From Streptomyces sp. R41 (GTDB lineage Bacteria > Actinomycetota > Actinomycetes > Streptomycetales > Streptomycetaceae), in NCBI RefSeq assembly GCF_041053055.1, contig NZ_CP163443.1:3844001-3908000 (forward strand): 64,000 nucleotides of DNA, given 5' to 3'. The position numbers and the translations under genes are program-made. Of the stretch, positions 7,414 to 16,009 are shown piece by piece (position 1 is the stretch's first letter; each line of letters opens with the position of its first letter). The notes beneath the pieces were generated by a model. It was not told the origin of the DNA. It saw only the letters and a program-made list of their open reading frames with translations, and ran no database searches.

Positions 7414-10400
7414 GTGCAGCTCCGGCGTAGGAGAGGGACGGCCGCCGTCGCGTTCGCCGTCGTTGCCGGCACGCTGGGCGCGGCTTCCACCGCCGTCGCC
7501 GCACCCCCCGCACCCACGGCTTCCGCTGACGACCGCGAGCCCACCGAGGGCGGACTGCCCACGGTCTGGCCCCGCCCGCAGTCCCTGCGCGCGGGCGGCA
7601 CCGCGGTCGCGGTCACGGACGAGATCGTCCTGGTGACCGACGCGACGCCCGATCCGTACGCCGTCGACGCGCTGCGCACGCTGCTTCGCCAATCAGGCGC
7701 GCGAAAGATCACGACAGCGCGCGAGGGGGACGAGCTCCCCGCGCGTGCGCTGGTGGTGCGCGCGGGCACGGAGACGGCGTACGCGAGCCAACAGGGCACC
7801 CGGGGGGCGTACTCCTTCGGCGGGCACGCCGGGAGCGCGACCACCGATGGGGCGCACGCCCTTGGTCCGCGCGCCGCCTCCAGCGAGTTGGAGCGGGCGC
7901 TCACGGCGCTGGGCGCCGCGCCCCGCGCCGACCTTCCCACCGGTGGCTACCGCCTGGCCGTCGGCCGCGCCGGCGGCCGTGACACCATCGCCCTCGCGGG
8001 AGTCGGCGAGGACGGCCTGTTCCACGCGGTGCAGACGCTGCGGCAGCTCGTCGGCGCCGACAAGCTGGTCGCGGGCGTCGTCGTCCGCGACTGGCCCGGC
8101 ACCGCCGTGCGCGGCACCACCGAGGGCTTCTACGGCACCCCGTGGACCCGCGAACAGCGCCTCGCCCAGCTGGACTTCATGGGCCGCACCAAGCAGAACC
8201 GCTATGTGTACGCCCCTGGTGACGATCTCTACCGCCAGGAGCGCTGGCGTGAGCCGTACCCCGCCGACCAGCGCGCGGACTTCCGGGAGCTGGCGGACCG
8301 GGCGCGCCGCAACCACGTCACCCTCGCCTGGGCGGTGGCACCGGGCCAGGCGATGTGCTTCTCCTCGGACGCGGACGTGAAGGCGCTGACGCGCAAGCTC
8401 GACGCCATGTGGGCGCTCGGCTTCCGGGCCTTCCAGCTCCAGTTCCAGGACGTCAGCTACAGCGAGTGGCACTGCGGCGCGGACGCCGACACGTTCGGCT
8501 CCGGCTCCGAGGCGGCCGCGAAGGCGCAGGCCCGGGTGGCGAACGCGGTGGCCCGGCATCTCGCCGAACGCCACCCGGACGCCGCCGCGTTGTCCCTGAT
8601 GCCGACGGAGTACTACGAGGACGGCTCGACGACCTACCGCCAGGAGCTGTCGAACGCCCTGGACGAGGGCGTCCAGGTGGCGTGGACGGGCGTCGGAGTC
8701 GTGCCGAGGACGATCACGGGTCGCGAACTGGCCCGCACCCGCCAGGCGTTCGGCGGTCACCCGCTCGTCACCATGGACAACTATCCGGTCAACGACTACG
8801 CGCAGGACCGGGTCTTCCTCGGCCCGTACCAGGGGCGCGAGCCGGCGGTCGCGACGGGTTCGGCGGCCCTGCTGGCGAACGCGATGCCCCAGGCCGAAGC
8901 CTCCCGCATCCCGCTGTTCACCGCCGCCGACTACGCCTGGAACCCGCGGGACTACCGCCCTCAGGAGTCCTGGAAGGCCGCGATCGACGACCTCGCGCAC
9001 GGCGACGCGCGACGCGGCGAAGCGCTGCGCGCCCTGGCCGGCAACGACGCCTCATCCGTCCTCGGCGGCGAGGAGTCGGCGTATCTGCGCCCGCTCGTCA
9101 AGGCGTTCTGGCAGGCGCGTACGACCACGGACCGGGCCGCGAACGAGACGGCGGCCGAGCGGCTGCGCGCCGCGTTCACGGTGATGCGCGAGACCCCGAA
9201 GCGGCTGGCCGACGGTTCACTGGCAGCCGAAGTGGCGCCCTGGACCGAGCAGTTGGCGCGTTACGGCGAGGCGGGCGACACGGCGGTCGCCATGCTGCGC
9301 GCCCAGGCGAGCGGCGACGCGACGGCGGCCTGGACGGCGTACCGCACGCTCGACCGGCTGCGCACCGAGCTCGCGGCGAGCCGGGTGACGGTCGGCAAGG
9401 GCGTCCTGGACCCGTTCCTGGCGAAGGCCCGGACGGCGTACGAGACCTGGGCCGGCCTCGACCACGAGCCGGCCGCCGACCGCGGCGCGACGGCGGACGG
9501 CCGCACCGTCCGCTTCCCGCGCACCCGCGCCGTCTCCGCGGTCAGCGTCCTCACCGACCCCGGCACGAACGGCTCCGTCGAGGCCCACGTCCCGGGCGGG
9601 GGCTGGCGGCCCCTCGGCTCGCTCTCGGCCGGGGGCGCGACGGAGGTCACGGCGGCGGGCGTGTACGCGGACGCGCTCCGCGTCACCGGTCCCGCGCCCT
9701 CCCGCGTACGCCATCTCGTGCCGTGGTTCGCCGACTCCCCGGCCGCCGCGGTGGAGTTGGCCCGCTCCGCGACCGACGTGGAGATCGGCGGCACGCAGCG
9801 GGTGACCGCCCGGCTGACCTCGCTGCGCCCCGCCGACGTCCGCGGCGAGCTGACGGCGAGGGCGCCGAAGGGCATCGAGGTCAAGGTCCCCCGGGGTGCC
9901 TCGACCCTCCCCCGCGGAACCGCCGTCGACGTCCCCGTCGAGGTCACCGTCCCGTCGGGGACACCCTCAGGAACGTACGAGGTCACCGTCGCCTTCGGCC
10001 CCCAGACCCGCACTCTGACGGTCCGCGCCTTCCCGCGCACGACGGGCCCCGATCTGGCCCGCACCGGCGTCGCGTCCTCGTCCGGCGACGAGACCCCCGA
10101 CTTTCCGGCGTCGGCGGCGAACGACGGTGATCCGGGGACGCGTTGGTCGTCCCCCGTCGAGGACGGCGCCTGGTGGCAGGTGCGGCTGGCCGAGCCGGTC
10201 CGTCTCGGCCAGGTCGTCCTGCGCTGGCAGGACGCGTACTCCTCCTCGTACCGCGTCCAGGTCTCCGCCGACGGCCGCGTCTGGCGCACGGCGGCGACAG
10301 TGCGGGACGGCCGGGGCGGCCGCGAGTCCGTGCGCTTCGACGAGCGCGACGTCCGGTACGTGCGTGTCCAGGGGGTCGAGCGGGCGACGCGGTACGGGTA

Positions 10401-10455
10401 CTCGCTGTGGTCGGTGGGGGCGTACGCGGTGGCGGGGAAAACTGCCGCGGAGTGA
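7414..10455 (+). CDS. Secreted GH84-type beta-N-acetylglucosaminidase with C-terminal discoidin domain
   Basis: 1013 residues from a GTG at 7414, preceded by GAGGAGGGGG; longer upstream frames lack coding character. An N-terminal signal peptide (RRRRGTAAVAFAVVAGTLGA, cleavage near ASTAVAAPP) is followed by a GH20b/GH84-associated domain (residues 50-170). The NAGidase barrel (about 230-490) starts with GTTEGFYGTPWTREQRLAQL. Beyond it lie helical, NEW3-like Ig-fold (about 775-860) and F5/8 type C carbohydrate-binding (about 880-1005) domains. The family removes terminal GlcNAc from glycans. Oddly, the adjacent Asp-Asp catalytic pair is read here as Gln345-Asp346 in FQLQFQDVS, so activity may be altered. 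It stands as a single gene. Confidence 0.9.
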   Translation: MQLRRRRGTAAVAFAVVAGTLGAASTAVAAPPAPTASADDREPTEGGLPTVWPRPQSLRAGGTAVAVTDEIVLVTDATPDPYAVDALRTLLRQSGARKITTAREGDELPARALVVRAGTETAYASQQGTRGAYSFGGHAGSATTDGAHALGPRAASSELERALTALGAAPRADLPTGGYRLAVGRAGGRDTIALAGVGEDGLFHAVQTLRQLVGADKLVAGVVVRDWPGTAVRGTTEGFYGTPWTREQRLAQLDFMGRTKQNRYVYAPGDDLYRQERWREPYPADQRADFRELADRARRNHVTLAWAVAPGQAMCFSSDADVKALTRKLDAMWALGFRAFQLQFQDVSYSEWHCGADADTFGSGSEAAAKAQARVANAVARHLAERHPDAAALSLMPTEYYEDGSTTYRQELSNALDEGVQVAWTGVGVVPRTITGRELARTRQAFGGHPLVTMDNYPVNDYAQDRVFLGPYQGREPAVATGSAALLANAMPQAEASRIPLFTAADYAWNPRDYRPQESWKAAIDDLAHGDARRGEALRALAGNDASSVLGGEESAYLRPLVKAFWQARTTTDRAANETAAERLRAAFTVMRETPKRLADGSLAAEVAPWTEQLARYGEAGDTAVAMLRAQASGDATAAWTAYRTLDRLRTELAASRVTVGKGVLDPFLAKARTAYETWAGLDHEPAADRGATADGRTVRFPRTRAVSAVSVLTDPGTNGSVEAHVPGGGWRPLGSLSAGGATEVTAAGVYADALRVTGPAPSRVRHLVPWFADSPAAAVELARSATDVEIGGTQRVTARLTSLRPADVRGELTARAPKGIEVKVPRGASTLPRGTAVDVPVEVTVPSGTPSGTYEVTVAFGPQTRTLTVRAFPRTTGPDLARTGVASSSGDETPDFPASAANDGDPGTRWSSPVEDGAWWQVRLAEPVRLGQVVLRWQDAYSSSYRVQVSADGRVWRTAATVRDGRGGRESVRFDERDVRYVRVQGVERATRYGYSLWSVGAYAVAGKTAAE

Positions 10456-10519
10456 GCTGCCCCGGAGAGATCTGCCGCGCAGTGAACAGGCCCGCAGAGA
10501 TCCGCCGCGGAGTGAACCG
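10442..10519. repeat. 30-bp degenerate tandem repeat, about 2.6 copies
   Basis: Units start at 10442, 10472 and 10502, each beginning (C/T)TGCCGCG or CCGCCGCGG and containing AGTGA. The first copy overlaps the last codons of the glucosaminidase gene; the rest lie in the 110-bp gap before the sigma factor gene. Confidence 0.7.
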
Positions 10520-10566
10520 ATGGCCACGAAGGGGTCGATAGACGGGGTGTGAGACTGTTCCGCCCC

Positions 10567-11157
10567 ATGGGGGGCCACCGGGAGGACGACACGGACGCGG
10601 CGCTGCTGCGGGCCGTGGCGGACGGGGACTCGGCGGCGATGGCCGCGCTGTACGACCGGCACGCCGGGTGGCTGCACACGCGGCTGACCCGTCGCTGCGC
10701 CGATCCCGAGGTGGTACGCGAGGTGTTGCAGGACACCTTCGTGACCGTGTGGCGGTCGGCCGGCGCGCACCGGGGCACGGAGGCCGGCGGCTGGCTGTGG
10801 ACCATCGCCGCGCGGCGCCTGGTGGACGCGCGACGGGTGCAGGAGCGGGCGGCGCGCGTGGAGTACGCGGCCCCGGTGCCCGCGCCCTCCGCCGAGGAGC
10901 GCGTGCTGGCGGGGCTCGAGTACGGGGACGTGGGCACGGCCCTGGACCGCATCTCCCCCGAACTGCGCGAGGTGCTGCGCGCCACGGTCGTCGACGGTCT
11001 GACCACACGCGAGACCGCCCGGCTCCTCGGCATCCCGGAAGGCACGGTCAAGACCCGTGCCATGCGCGCCCGCGCCGAACTCCGCGCGGCCCTCTCCCAT
11101 CTGACCCCGTCCCCGAATCCATCCCTGGCCCCGTCCCCGCTGGGAGGCCCGGCATGA
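10567..11157 (+). CDS. ECF-type RNA polymerase sigma factor
   Basis: 196 residues. Region 2 (about residues 15-85) includes the core-binding helix LLRAVADGDSAAMAALYDRH and VREVLQDTFVTVWR. Region 4 (about 115-170) includes ISPELREVLRATVVDGLTTR and the helix-turn-helix ETARLLGIPEGTVKTRAMRA. The protein would direct RNA polymerase to a small regulon, probably starting with its own operon. The ATG at 10567 is preferred; a GTG 18 bp upstream is in frame. The stop codon overlaps the start of the next gene (ATGA), whose product is its predicted anti-sigma factor. First gene of a five-gene operon. Confidence 0.93.
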   Translation: MGGHREDDTDAALLRAVADGDSAAMAALYDRHAGWLHTRLTRRCADPEVVREVLQDTFVTVWRSAGAHRGTEAGGWLWTIAARRLVDARRVQERAARVEYAAPVPAPSAEERVLAGLEYGDVGTALDRISPELREVLRATVVDGLTTRETARLLGIPEGTVKTRAMRARAELRAALSHLTPSPNPSLAPSPLGGPA

Positions 11158-12095
11158 CCGGCTGGCACGCCCCCGACGACCTCGTCACCCGCTATGCGGA
11201 CGGCTCCCTTCCGGAGACGGACGCCTGGTCCCTGGAGAAACACCTGGAGAACTGCGGGCCGTGCGCCGCACGGGTCTCGCACGCGGCGCGTGCGGGGGCG
11301 GCGGGGGTGGTCCTGGCGGAGGTACGGGAGGCGGTCCTGCACTCGGTACGCCAACCGGCGCCGACCACCGCACGGGCCTTCGCCCCCGCGACCGCCCAGG
11401 TCCCGGCTTCCGCCGCCGCGCCGGCGGCGCCCAGGGGCGCGCGAGCCGTCGGGGGGCGGCTCGCACGGATCGTCTGGGCCGCCGGGCCCGCCTTGCGCGG
11501 GGCCTGGGCCGGGGCCGTGGTGCTGGTGGCCGTGGGGGCTGTCGCACTCGCGTACGGGGGCGGGTCGGCGGGCGCGCGGCCTTTGCTGCTGGCCGTCGCG
11601 CCGGTCGTACCGGTGGCGGGGGTCGCCCTCTCGTACGGGCGGCATGCCGATCCGCTGCACGAGATCGTCGCAGCCTCTCCTTCCGGCGGGCTGCGCCTCC
11701 TGCTGATGCGGACGTCCGCCGTGCTGGCGGTGAGTCTGCCCTTGCTGACGGTGGCGGGGCTGCTGCTCCCGCCCTCCGGCTCGCGCCTGCCCGCTGGACC
11801 GGCCGCGGCCACCTGGCTGCTGCCCGGGCTGGCCCTGACGCTGGCCTCGCTCGTGCTGTCCGGGTACGTGGGCTGCCGTACCGCGACGGCGGTGGTCGGC
11901 GGAGGCTGGCTGCTCGCGCTGGCGGCCCCCGTCCTCACGGCCACCGGCCCCGGCCTGACGGCCCGTCTCACGCAGCAGCTCTCCCTCTACTTCACCGGCG
12001 CCTCACCCCAGGCGGGCTGGGCGGCAGCGGCCGCGCTCTGCGCCCTCCTCCTCGCCGCGCGCCGCAGCGCATACGACCGTCTGGAGACGATGTGA
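11154..12095 (+). CDS. Membrane-anchored zinc-finger anti-sigma factor
   Basis: 313 residues. The N-terminal 45 residues carry a zf-HC2/ZAS-type domain (DDLVTRYADGSLPE, then HLENCGPCAARV, giving H-x3-C-x2-C), the sigma-binding module. An Ala/Pro-rich linker follows. From residue 115 on there are about six hydrophobic segments (for example GAWAGAVVLVAVGAVALAYG and TWLLPGLALTLASLVLSGY). It should sequester the co-encoded ECF factor at the membrane and release it on an envelope signal. Start overlaps the sigma gene stop by 4 bp; stop overlaps the ABC ATPase start (GTGA). The multi-pass membrane part is longer than in ordinary anti-sigma factors, so it may sense through the ABC system. Confidence 0.88.
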   Translation: MTGWHAPDDLVTRYADGSLPETDAWSLEKHLENCGPCAARVSHAARAGAAGVVLAEVREAVLHSVRQPAPTTARAFAPATAQVPASAAAPAAPRGARAVGGRLARIVWAAGPALRGAWAGAVVLVAVGAVALAYGGGSAGARPLLLAVAPVVPVAGVALSYGRHADPLHEIVAASPSGGLRLLLMRTSAVLAVSLPLLTVAGLLLPPSGSRLPAGPAAATWLLPGLALTLASLVLSGYVGCRTATAVVGGGWLLALAAPVLTATGPGLTARLTQQLSLYFTGASPQAGWAAAAALCALLLAARRSAYDRLETM

Positions 12096-12958
12096 ACACC
12101 CCTGATACGACCGGCATCTCGCCCATGGGCGGCGATGGCGGTCCTTGGACCACGACGGCCATGGACGGCCGTGACAATCTCCGGACCGCCGCCATACGGG
12201 TCTCCGGGCTGACCGTCCGGCACCGCAGGACCACCGCCCTGGACGCCGTCGACCTCGACTTCGGCCCCGGCGTCCACGGTCTGCTCGGCCCCAACGGCGC
12301 CGGAAAGACCTCGCTCATCCGGGTCCTCGCGACGGTCGCGGAGCCCACCGCGGGCCAGGTGGAGATGCTCGGCAGCGGCCTGCGCGGTCACCGGGAGCGC
12401 AGCGCGGTGCGCCGGGAACTCGGCTATCTGCCACAGGACTTCGGGTACTACCCGGGCTTCACGGTGCGGGAGTTCGTCGCCTATGTGGCGTGGCTGAAGG
12501 AGCTGCCTGCCGCGGCCGCCGCGGCCGCGGTCGAACGGGCCGTGGCCCGGGTCGGCCTCGCCGACCGTATCGACGCGAAGGTCAAGACCCTGTCCGGCGG
12601 CACGATCCGCCGCGTCGGCATCGCCCAGGCCATCGTGAACGACCCTCGCGTCCTGCTCCTCGACGAGCCCACCGCGGGCCTCGACCCGGAACAGCGCGTC
12701 GAGTTCCGGGCGCTGCTGCGGGAGTTGGGCACGGCCTCGACCGTGCTCGTCTCCACCCACCTGGTGGAGGACGTGGCCGCGGCCTGCACGGACGTGACCC
12801 TGATCGAGGCCGGCCAGGTCGCCTACCGCGGCACGCCCCGCTCGCTGGCGGCCCTCGGTGCGGACGGTCACGAGTCCGACGGCAATGCCATCGAGCGCGG
12901 TTACACGGCGGCCTTGCGCGGCCACCGCACGGCGACAGCGGCGGGGGCCGGCCGATGA
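12092..12958 (+). CDS. ABC transporter ATP-binding protein
   Basis: 288 residues. After a 35-residue polar leader comes the nucleotide-binding domain: Walker A GLLGPNGAGKTSLIR, Q-loop LGYLPQDFGYYPGFTV, signature LSGGTIRRVGIAQAIV, Walker B RVLLLDEPTAGLDPEQR, and the switch region STHLVEDVAAAC. The signature has TIRR in place of the more usual Q, a variation seen in CcmA/drug-exporter type ATPases. GTG at 12092 overlaps the anti-sigma stop; an ATG at 12125 is an alternative. With the following membrane proteins it forms an exporter whose expression is tied to the ECF sigma factor. Substrate unknown. Confidence 0.92.
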   Translation: MNTPDTTGISPMGGDGGPWTTTAMDGRDNLRTAAIRVSGLTVRHRRTTALDAVDLDFGPGVHGLLGPNGAGKTSLIRVLATVAEPTAGQVEMLGSGLRGHRERSAVRRELGYLPQDFGYYPGFTVREFVAYVAWLKELPAAAAAAAVERAVARVGLADRIDAKVKTLSGGTIRRVGIAQAIVNDPRVLLLDEPTAGLDPEQRVEFRALLRELGTASTVLVSTHLVEDVAAACTDVTLIEAGQVAYRGTPRSLAALGADGHESDGNAIERGYTAALRGHRTATAAGAGR

Positions 12959-14502
12959 ACGTACGCATCCACCCGGACGGCGAGAGCCCGGCCGACAGAC
13001 ACGCCCAAGCCGACGGAGGCCGTCCTACGAGCCGGCGGACCGAGCCGAACGGCAGCCGCCCGACGGACCGGCAACCCCATGGAGGCCACCCGTCGGACGC
13101 GCGGCCCCACCAGCCCGGCACAAACCGTCAGCAGACCGCGCGCCCGCAGGCTCCACCTGCCCCGAAGCCCCACCCCGGCTCCGCTCCCCACCCTTTCCGC
13201 GTCGAGTCGCTGCGCGGCTTCGCCCCCTGGGCGGGCGCGGGGCTGCTGCTCGCTCTCGCGTGGGCGCTCGCCGCCTCATCGGAGCAGTGGCAGGGGAGCT
13301 GGGGGGAGACGACGGCAAAGCTGAACATCGCGGCCGACATGATCGGCGTTCCGTTCGCGCTCGCCGCGGGCGCCTGGCAGGGCGGCCGGGAGCGCAGGCT
13401 GCGGATGACGGAGCTGTGTGCCTCCACCGCCCGTACGCCGCTCGTCCAGCTCCTGACGGCCGCCCTGCCTCTCGCCTGCTGGCTGGCGGCGGCGTACTTG
13501 GCGGCGGTCGCCGGCGCACTGCTCGCCTGCGCGCCGTACGCCTCGGCGGGCGGCCCGGTGCCGCTCGTCCACGCCGGAACCGCCCTCTCGCTCGCCGCCT
13601 GCACGGTCCTCGGTCATGCGGCAGGGCGGACGGCACCCTTCCGGCTGACCGCTCCCGTACTCGCGATCTGCGGATACGTCGTCTCCGGCACCCTCACCAA
13701 CCACCGGTCCGACCTCCGCTACCTCACGTTCGCCCCGGTCGGCTTCCTCGGTGACAACTTCCTCGCCGTGTGGTGGTATCCGCTCGTGTCGGCCCTGTGG
13801 GTGGCCGGGCTCGCCGCCGCCGCGGTCCTGGCCCTGGCCGCGTACCGGCGCGCCAGCGCCTTGCTGCCGCTCGCGGCGGCGCTCGGCGCCGCGGTCCTCC
13901 TGGTCCAGACGGGCGACGACCTGCTGTACGACAATCCGCTCGCCCACCGTCAGGTCTGCGACGACTCGACCACCCCGAACGTCTGCGTCAACGCCACCTA
14001 TCCGGGCCTGCTGCCGGAAGTGACCCACGCGCTGTCCGGTCTCACCGGCCGTCTGAAGGGCGTGCGGAACCTGCCGGTCCGCTACGAGGACCTCTGGCGC
14101 TCCCCGCACAAGGACGAGGCGCAGCTGCCGATCCTCACCCCGACCGGATGGAGCGCCGTCCGCGGCAAGGTGACCGATCCCGAGCGGTACGCGTGGGAGG
14201 CCGCCCAGACGCTGGTCCGCCCGGACTGCGAGAAGCTGCCGTCGCAGCGGGTCCAGGTCACCGACGAGGCCGTACTGCGCTGGCTCGCCCCGGATTCCGT
14301 GTCCGAGGACATACACGAGCAATCCGTGGCGCAGGCCCGGCAGCGGGGCGACACGAAGGAACTCGCGAAGTTCCGCGCCGAGGACAAGGCGTACGCGCAC
14401 CTCACCGCCATGACCGACGACGAACGCCGCTCCTGGCTCAGTCGCTACTTCGCGACGGCCACGCAGTGCGACCCGAACCCGAGCGAGGTCCCGTCCCTGT
14501 GA
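12955..14502 (+). CDS. ABC exporter membrane subunit with extracytoplasmic C-terminal domain
   Basis: 515 residues. The first 75 are a disordered Pro/Gln/His-rich cytoplasmic leader; residues 80-330 hold about six membrane helices (for example GAGLLLALAWALAASSEQ, WLAAAYLAAVAGALLACAPY, VAGLAAAAVLALAAYRR). From about residue 335 the protein is soluble and predicted outside, with four cysteines (CDDSTTPNVC, RPDCEKLP, TQCDPNP) that could form disulfides. ATGA overlaps both the ATPase gene and, at the 3' end, the next gene (GTGA). No family name assigned with confidence; position makes it the permease of the ABC system or a signal-sensing partner. Confidence 0.82.
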   Translation: MNVRIHPDGESPADRHAQADGGRPTSRRTEPNGSRPTDRQPHGGHPSDARPHQPGTNRQQTARPQAPPAPKPHPGSAPHPFRVESLRGFAPWAGAGLLLALAWALAASSEQWQGSWGETTAKLNIAADMIGVPFALAAGAWQGGRERRLRMTELCASTARTPLVQLLTAALPLACWLAAAYLAAVAGALLACAPYASAGGPVPLVHAGTALSLAACTVLGHAAGRTAPFRLTAPVLAICGYVVSGTLTNHRSDLRYLTFAPVGFLGDNFLAVWWYPLVSALWVAGLAAAAVLALAAYRRASALLPLAAALGAAVLLVQTGDDLLYDNPLAHRQVCDDSTTPNVCVNATYPGLLPEVTHALSGLTGRLKGVRNLPVRYEDLWRSPHKDEAQLPILTPTGWSAVRGKVTDPERYAWEAAQTLVRPDCEKLPSQRVQVTDEAVLRWLAPDSVSEDIHEQSVAQARQRGDTKELAKFRAEDKAYAHLTAMTDDERRSWLSRYFATATQCDPNPSEVPSL

Positions 14503-15149
14503 ATGCCGAACGGAGACTCCATGGGAACGCCGTACCCGGCCCCGGGCTCAACCCCCTCGCCCTCTACGCCCGCTCCCGCGGCATCCCGACGACCCTGGCG
14601 GCCCTGGTCTGCGCCGCGCTCCTCACCCTGTGGGTGGCGAGCCGTCCGGACGCGTACCTCGACCCGTACCGCAGGGTGCCGTTGGTCTCGCTCGCCCCGC
14701 TGCTGGCCTCGTCGGCGATCGGCGTGAGCCTTCACACATACGCGCGCGACCTGGACGACACCGCCGTACGCCCCTGGTGGCCGCGACGCCTGGGCCACCT
14801 GCTGGTCCTGACCGGGTTCGCGGCGGCGCTGCTCGCCCTCGCCGTGCCGGGGCACTCCCAGGAGTTCGGCGCGGCGGCGATGGTCCGCAACACGCTGGGA
14901 GCCATCGGCATCACGGCGGCCGCGGCGGTGCTGCTCGGCGCCCGGCTGAGCTGGATGCCGACGACGCTCTACTTCAGCGCCGTGTACCTCTCGGCCGCCT
15001 CGCCCCGTGTGAGTAAGGCGACATTCCTGGCCTGGTCCATGCAGCCGGGTCCACAGCGCGGTGCCTGGGCCGTCGGCCTCGCACTCTTCGTACTCGGTAC
15101 GGCACTCTGCGCAGCGCGCGGCACCCGTCCCGAAGGACCCCGCGTCTGA
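14499..15149 (+). CDS. Polytopic membrane protein, last gene of the sigma/ABC operon
   Basis: 216 residues from a GTG overlapping the preceding stop. About six hydrophobic helices are visible (TTLAALVCAALLTLWVAS, VSLAPLLASSAIGVSLHTY, HLLVLTGFAAALLALAVPG, GITAAAAVLLGARLSWMP, and a C-terminal GLALFVLGTALCAARG). It resembles the small second permease of two-membrane-subunit ABC exporters, without a diagnostic motif. Its stop codon lies in the loop of a GC-rich hairpin that probably ends the operon. Function inferred from context only. Confidence 0.8.
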   Translation: MNAERRLHGNAVPGPGLNPLALYARSRGIPTTLAALVCAALLTLWVASRPDAYLDPYRRVPLVSLAPLLASSAIGVSLHTYARDLDDTAVRPWWPRRLGHLLVLTGFAAALLALAVPGHSQEFGAAAMVRNTLGAIGITAAAAVLLGARLSWMPTTLYFSAVYLSAASPRVSKATFLAWSMQPGPQRGAWAVGLALFVLGTALCAARGTRPEGPRV

Positions 15150-15158
15150 CGCGGGGTC
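15136..15158 (+). terminator. Hairpin overlapping the operon stop codon
   Basis: Arms GACCCCGCG (15136-15144) and CGCGGGGTC (15150-15158), loop TCTGA containing the stop codon. Likely ends transcription of the sigma/ABC operon, which converges on the HNH gene. Confidence 0.65.
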
Positions 15159-15190
15159 GCAGGGGTCAAAACCGCGACGGGTATGCAAAA

Positions 15191-15227
15191 GCCCGGATCG
15201 TCAGGCAGAAATGCCGTCGATCCGGGC
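15191..15227 (-). terminator. Rho-independent terminator of the HNH gene
   Basis: Arms GCCCGGATCG (15191-15200) and CGATCCGGGC (15218-15227). Read on the minus strand the hairpin is followed by TTTTGC, a short U-run. The hairpin spans the HNH gene stop codon at 15201-15203. Confidence 0.8.
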
Positions 15228-15737
15228 CATCGCATCATCCGCGCCGTACGGCTGCAGGTATGGCAGCCAGCGCGGGTCCCTATGCCCGGTTCCGATGATG
15301 CGCCACGCGAGCCCCGTCGGCGGGGCGGGTTTATGGCGCAGGCGCCAGCCGATCTCGACCAGGTGGCGGTCGGCCTTGGTGTGGTTGCAGCGGCGGCATG
15401 ACGCCACCACATTTTCCCAGGCGTGCTGACCTCCGCGGGAGCGCGGGATGACGTGGTCGACGCTGGTTGCGACGCCACCGCAGTACATGCACCGGCCGCC
15501 GTCGCGAGCGAACAGAGCTCGCCTGGTCAGCGGAACGGGCCCCCGGTAAGGGACCCGCACGAACCTCTTCAGCCGGACCACGCTGGGCGCGGGGACGGTA
15601 ACGGTTGCACTATGCATGAAGGCGCCGGATTCCTCGAGGCAGATGGCCTTGTTCTCGAGGACGAGGACGAGCGCGCGGCGGAGCGGTACGACGCCGAGCG
15701 GCTCGTACGACGCATTGAGGACCAGGACATGCGGCAC
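15201..15737 (-). CDS. HNH endonuclease family protein
   Basis: 178 residues from a GTG at 15737, with AAGGAGG 5 nt upstream; in-frame codons further upstream are not needed. The N-terminal half (VLVLNASYEPLGVVPLRRAL) is typical of a widespread actinobacterial HNH family. The HNH core is at about residues 80-125: CMYCGG, then SVDHVIPRSRGGQHAWENVV, then ASCRRCNHTKADR, with both CxxC zinc pairs and the catalytic DH intact. Members are chromosomal housekeeping-type proteins of uncertain role, probably nicking or cutting DNA; no phage context is seen here. The convergent neighbour and a dedicated terminator indicate a monocistronic unit. Confidence 0.9.
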   Translation of the reverse strand: MPHVLVLNASYEPLGVVPLRRALVLVLENKAICLEESGAFMHSATVTVPAPSVVRLKRFVRVPYRGPVPLTRRALFARDGGRCMYCGGVATSVDHVIPRSRGGQHAWENVVASCRRCNHTKADRHLVEIGWRLRHKPAPPTGLAWRIIGTGHRDPRWLPYLQPYGADDAMARIDGISA

Positions 15738-16009
15738 GGATGCCTCCTTGTACGCCGGCGGCGCGTGGCTCGCGCCGGGACGATCTGTGGCCAGTGTCCC
15801 CGAATGCCTGGTGGAAGCGCCACCATGTCCCGGTAACGGGCTGGGAGTGTTTTCGACCACACCTTCTTCATCCCCAGGTGAGCACAGTCTCTCCCTCGAA
15901 CATCGCAACGATCCACACACGATGCCCCGTTAGTGTGGTGGTTCTGCCCGACGGTGCCCCTCGTGTGTCCCCTGCCGCGGGCAGACCGCTACGCCTGGAG
16001 GTACCTGCC

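Noticed and set aside
4785..7430. Long plus-strand frame opposite malQ
   Set aside because: Antisense shadow of malQ with low-complexity Gly/Arg/Ala content and no ribosome site.
15740..16009. Longer N-terminus for the MscS channel
   Set aside because: The upstream frame overlaps the HNH gene promoter region and a good GGAGG site precedes the GTG at 16010.
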